Origin: Methylophilaceae bacterium
GTDB lineage: Bacteria > Pseudomonadota > Gammaproteobacteria > Burkholderiales > Methylophilaceae
Direction: 5' to 3'
Length of the DNA stretch: 8,100 nucleotides
Assembly (NCBI GenBank): GCA_017880825.1
Contig: JADGRN010000061.1
Span: 1-8,100 of the forward strand
In this document: one piece after another, positions 7,970 to 8,100 of the stretch
How positions within the stretch are numbered: position 1 is the first letter of the stretch
How the letters are laid out: each line of letters begins with the position of its first letter
The notes under the pieces: generated by a model
Databases searched by the model: none
Told to the model about the DNA's origin: nothing
What the model saw: only the letters and a program-made list of their open reading frames with translations
Made by a program: the position numbers and the translations under genes

Positions 7970-8100
7970 CTAGAACAGTTGGTCGAGTTCTTGTGGACTA
8001 CCCACCTTGGCAGCGGGTGCCGCTGGCACAGACGGGCTAGTGGGGAAGCCGGGAATAGGTGAGAAGGTTTGCTCTGCCTCCGGTGGAGGATACTCCTGAT
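7970..8100 (-). CDS. C-terminal fragment of an unrecognised protein with a Pro/Ala-rich tail, cut by the right edge
   Basis: A minus-strand frame is open from the right edge to TAG (complement of 7970-7972), giving 42 residues. The fragment starts QEYPPPEAEQ, goes through a Pro/Ser/Ala-rich linker (PIPGFPTSPSVPAAPAAK) and ends in SPQELDQLF. It looks like a disordered tail ending in a short acidic amphipathic helix. Similar ELDxLF or EIDALL peptides occur in chemotaxis and flagellar-switch proteins (CheZ ends, FliM and FliY starts), where they are docking helices, but the resemblance is too short to name a family. The next minus-strand gene starts 16 bases downstream, with a possible ribosome binding site overlapping this stop (TAGGGG), so the two are probably in one operon. 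Coding status rests on the open frame, the plausible composition and the operon-like spacing. Confidence 0.55.
   Translation of the reverse strand, partial: QEYPPPEAEQTFSPIPGFPTSPSVPAAPAAKVGSPQELDQLF

Noticed and set aside
7837..8040. Plus-strand 67-codon open frame near the right edge
   Set aside because: It runs opposite two minus-strand frames with operon-like spacing, and its product has no family features.

Overview
The window looks like the chromosome of a betaproteobacterium, with Nitrosomonadales or Gallionella-like lineages the best guess. The grounds are the overall moderate GC (about 54% in the lines I counted), the protein styles of FabA, FabB, TrpG, TrpD, TrpC and HemB, and a PAS-GGDEF-EAL signalling protein. 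The taxonomic guess is inference from protein style only; no rRNA or marker search was possible.

Layout. Bases 1-154 hold the start of a minus-strand gene that runs off the left edge. It is very GC-rich (102 of 150 bases) and uses codons unlike everything that follows. At about 155-169 this gives way to the rest of a c-di-GMP signalling gene (214-2046, +) whose N-terminal GAF domain is missing most of its length. After a 73-base gap carrying an FNR/ANR-like inverted repeat comes a tight same-strand run: fabA, fabB, trpG, trpD, trpC, hemB (2120-7301). Gaps within it are 1, 9, -1, 3 and 19 bases. A short hairpin overlaps the hemB stop. Beyond it, two minus-strand genes converge on hemB: a conserved protein of unknown function (7318-7953) and the C-terminal tail of another protein that enters from the right edge (7970-8100).

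How the genes fit together. FabA and FabB are the paired enzymes of anaerobic-type (oxygen-independent) unsaturated fatty acid synthesis. TrpG, TrpD and TrpC are the glutamine amidotransferase, phosphoribosyltransferase and indole-glycerol-phosphate synthase steps of tryptophan synthesis; trpE, trpF, trpB and trpA are not in the window. HemB makes porphobilinogen for heme and other tetrapyrroles. The spacing suggests one transcript for three otherwise separate pathways. All recognised enzymes keep their catalytic residues.

I saw no tRNA, rRNA, CRISPR array, complete insertion sequence or defence system. Most of the window is ordinary housekeeping sequence. The parts worth a second look are the left-edge junction, the FNR-like box before fabA, and the two unrecognised minus-strand genes at the right.
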